A stretch of 14,093 nt of DNA from Ilumatobacteraceae bacterium (GTDB lineage Bacteria > Actinomycetota > Acidimicrobiia > Acidimicrobiales > Ilumatobacteraceae): the NCBI GenBank assembly GCA_016650435.1, contig JAENVT010000175.1, positions 1 to 14,093 on the forward strand, given 5' to 3'. Both the position numbers and the translations under genes were made by a program. The notes beneath the pieces are model-generated. The model did not search any database, had not been told where the DNA came from, and saw nothing but the letters and a program-made list of their open reading frames with translations. Positions 13,339-14,093 of the stretch are shown here, piece after piece (position 1 is the stretch's first letter; each line of letters begins with the position of its first letter).

Positions 13339-14093
13339 GCCGGCTGGTTCGCTGGCGCCGCACGGCTCGCGTGTGGCGGTTGACGGCGCGTAACGGCGGC
13401 CGCTACCTCGTCCACCGCCTGCGTCGTGTGGTCCATACAGGGCAGCGCGACGAGATGGACCAGCAGTTCGCCATCCGCACGTCCGAGGACGTCGCCCGCG
13501 AGCTGGGCAACATGAAGGGGGCGTTGATGAAGTTCGGCCAGCTGCTGAGCTTCATCATGGAGGCGCTTCCGGACGACGCGCAGAAGGCGATGGCCACGTT
13601 GCAGTCCGACGCCACACCCATGGCTCCGGCGCTGGCCGCCAAGATGGTCACTGACGAACTCGGGCAGCCGCCAGAACGCATCTTCCTCGATTGGCAGGTC
13701 GTGCCGATCGCAGCAGCGAGCGTCGGTCAGGTGCATCGCGCCGTGACACGAGACGGACGCGATGTGGCGGTGAAGGTGCAGTACCCCGGTGTGGCCGAGG
13801 CCATCGACAGCGACCTCGACAATGCCGAAGCGTTCTACCGGCTCGGCACCGCCTTCGTGCTGAAGGGGCTCGACGCCAAAGGTCTTGTCGACGAGCTACG
13901 CAACCGCATGCGCGACGAGCTCGACTACGAGTTGGAGGCCGCGAACCAGACGGAGTTCTGCAACCACTTTGCCGCTCATCCGTTCATCGCCATTCCCGCT
14001 GTCGACCCGGCAACCAGCACCAAACGGGTGCTCACCAGCGAATGGGTTGACGGCCTGTCGTGGGCCGAATTCGAATCGAGCGCGGATCCGCCG
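13335..14093 (+). CDS. UbiB/ABC1/AarF-family kinase-like protein, 3' end outside window
   Basis: The open frame of 253 codons runs off the window edge without a stop. The family's N-terminal KxGQ motif is at K66-F-G68-Q69 (ALMKFGQLLS), and the alanine-rich loop that replaces the kinase P-loop is AAASVGQVHRA (126-136), followed by VAVKVQYPG with K147 and DELDYELEAANQ (194-205). These are diagnostic of the atypical kinases tied in other bacteria to quinone or lipid metabolism; actinobacterial members have no assigned pathway. The N-terminus has an arginine-rich stretch (RLVRWRRTARVWRL) that may contact membrane. The start GTG 13335 overlaps the mini-protein stop as GTGA. Other starts within the frame cannot be excluded, but the coupling argues for this one. 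Confidence 0.88.
   Translation, partial: MSRLVRWRRTARVWRLTARNGGRYLVHRLRRVVHTGQRDEMDQQFAIRTSEDVARELGNMKGALMKFGQLLSFIMEALPDDAQKAMATLQSDATPMAPALAAKMVTDELGQPPERIFLDWQVVPIAAASVGQVHRAVTRDGRDVAVKVQYPGVAEAIDSDLDNAEAFYRLGTAFVLKGLDAKGLVDELRNRMRDELDYELEAANQTEFCNHFAAHPFIAIPAVDPATSTKRVLTSEWVDGLSWAEFESSADPP

Noticed and set aside
13113..13736. Long in-frame extension of the ATPase reading frame on the minus strand
   Set aside because: It is antisense to the mini-DksA and UbiB genes, is low in family similarity, and the ATPase family starts at MAQV-like residues (GTG 13112).
1..14093. Mobile element, CRISPR array, tRNA or a defence island
   Set aside because: No transposase, integrase, direct-repeat array, inverted terminal repeats or tRNA-like cloverleaf was seen, and all genes have recognisable or ordinary contexts.

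Overview
The window is GC-rich, densely packed chromosomal DNA from an actinobacterium. The radA-disA pair, a Ugp-type sugar/glycerophosphate importer, very short intergenic gaps, GTG starts, and several genes with a -10 hexamer 6-8 nt before the start codon and no Shine-Dalgarno site (leaderless architecture) all fit. The style of the secreted repeat protein and the proline/threonine lipoprotein linkers suggests Acidimicrobiia (Ilumatobacter-like), but that placement is inference. I see no tRNA, rRNA, CRISPR array, insertion sequence, phage gene or attachment site, and no intergenic gap reaches 300 bases.

Layout. (1) 1-1604, plus strand: the 3' end of radA (DNA repair ATPase), disA (DNA-scanning diadenylate cyclase, makes c-di-AMP), then a 60-residue lipoprotein of unknown function. 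(2) 6425 down to 1626, minus strand: a tight five-gene run, in transcription order a cyclophilin-type peptidyl-prolyl isomerase, a YcaQ/AlkX-type DNA glycosylase, an AI-2E family membrane protein, a type II (Rhizobium etli-like) L-asparaginase and a metallo-beta-lactamase-fold hydrolase. Junctions are 6-9 nt gaps or 1-14 nt overlaps, so co-transcription is likely although the functions do not form one pathway. (3) 6465-8765, plus strand: a 766-residue secreted protein with an N-terminal beta-propeller-like part (delta-60-type motifs) and three homologous C-terminal modules of about 118 residues. (4) 13112 down to 8818, minus strand: a complete four-gene ABC importer in the order ATPase, permease, permease, lipoprotein binding protein, with overlapping genes; the binding protein resembles UgpB (glycerol-3-phosphate/glycerophosphodiester). 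It ends at a hairpin shared with the convergent secreted-protein gene. (5) 13162-14093, plus strand: a 58-residue protein resembling the end of DksA/TraR without zinc ligands, overlapping by 4 nt a UbiB/ABC1-family kinase-like gene that runs off the window.

Genes mostly look like ordinary housekeeping and transport functions. The most notable points are a consistent leaderless promoter pattern at disA and at two divergent gene pairs, with promoter elements embedded in the neighbouring gene or each other; the cysteine-free mini-DksA coupled to a UbiB kinase; the triplicated secreted domain; and the lipoprotein beside disA. I did not find a convincing new multi-gene defence or mobile system here.
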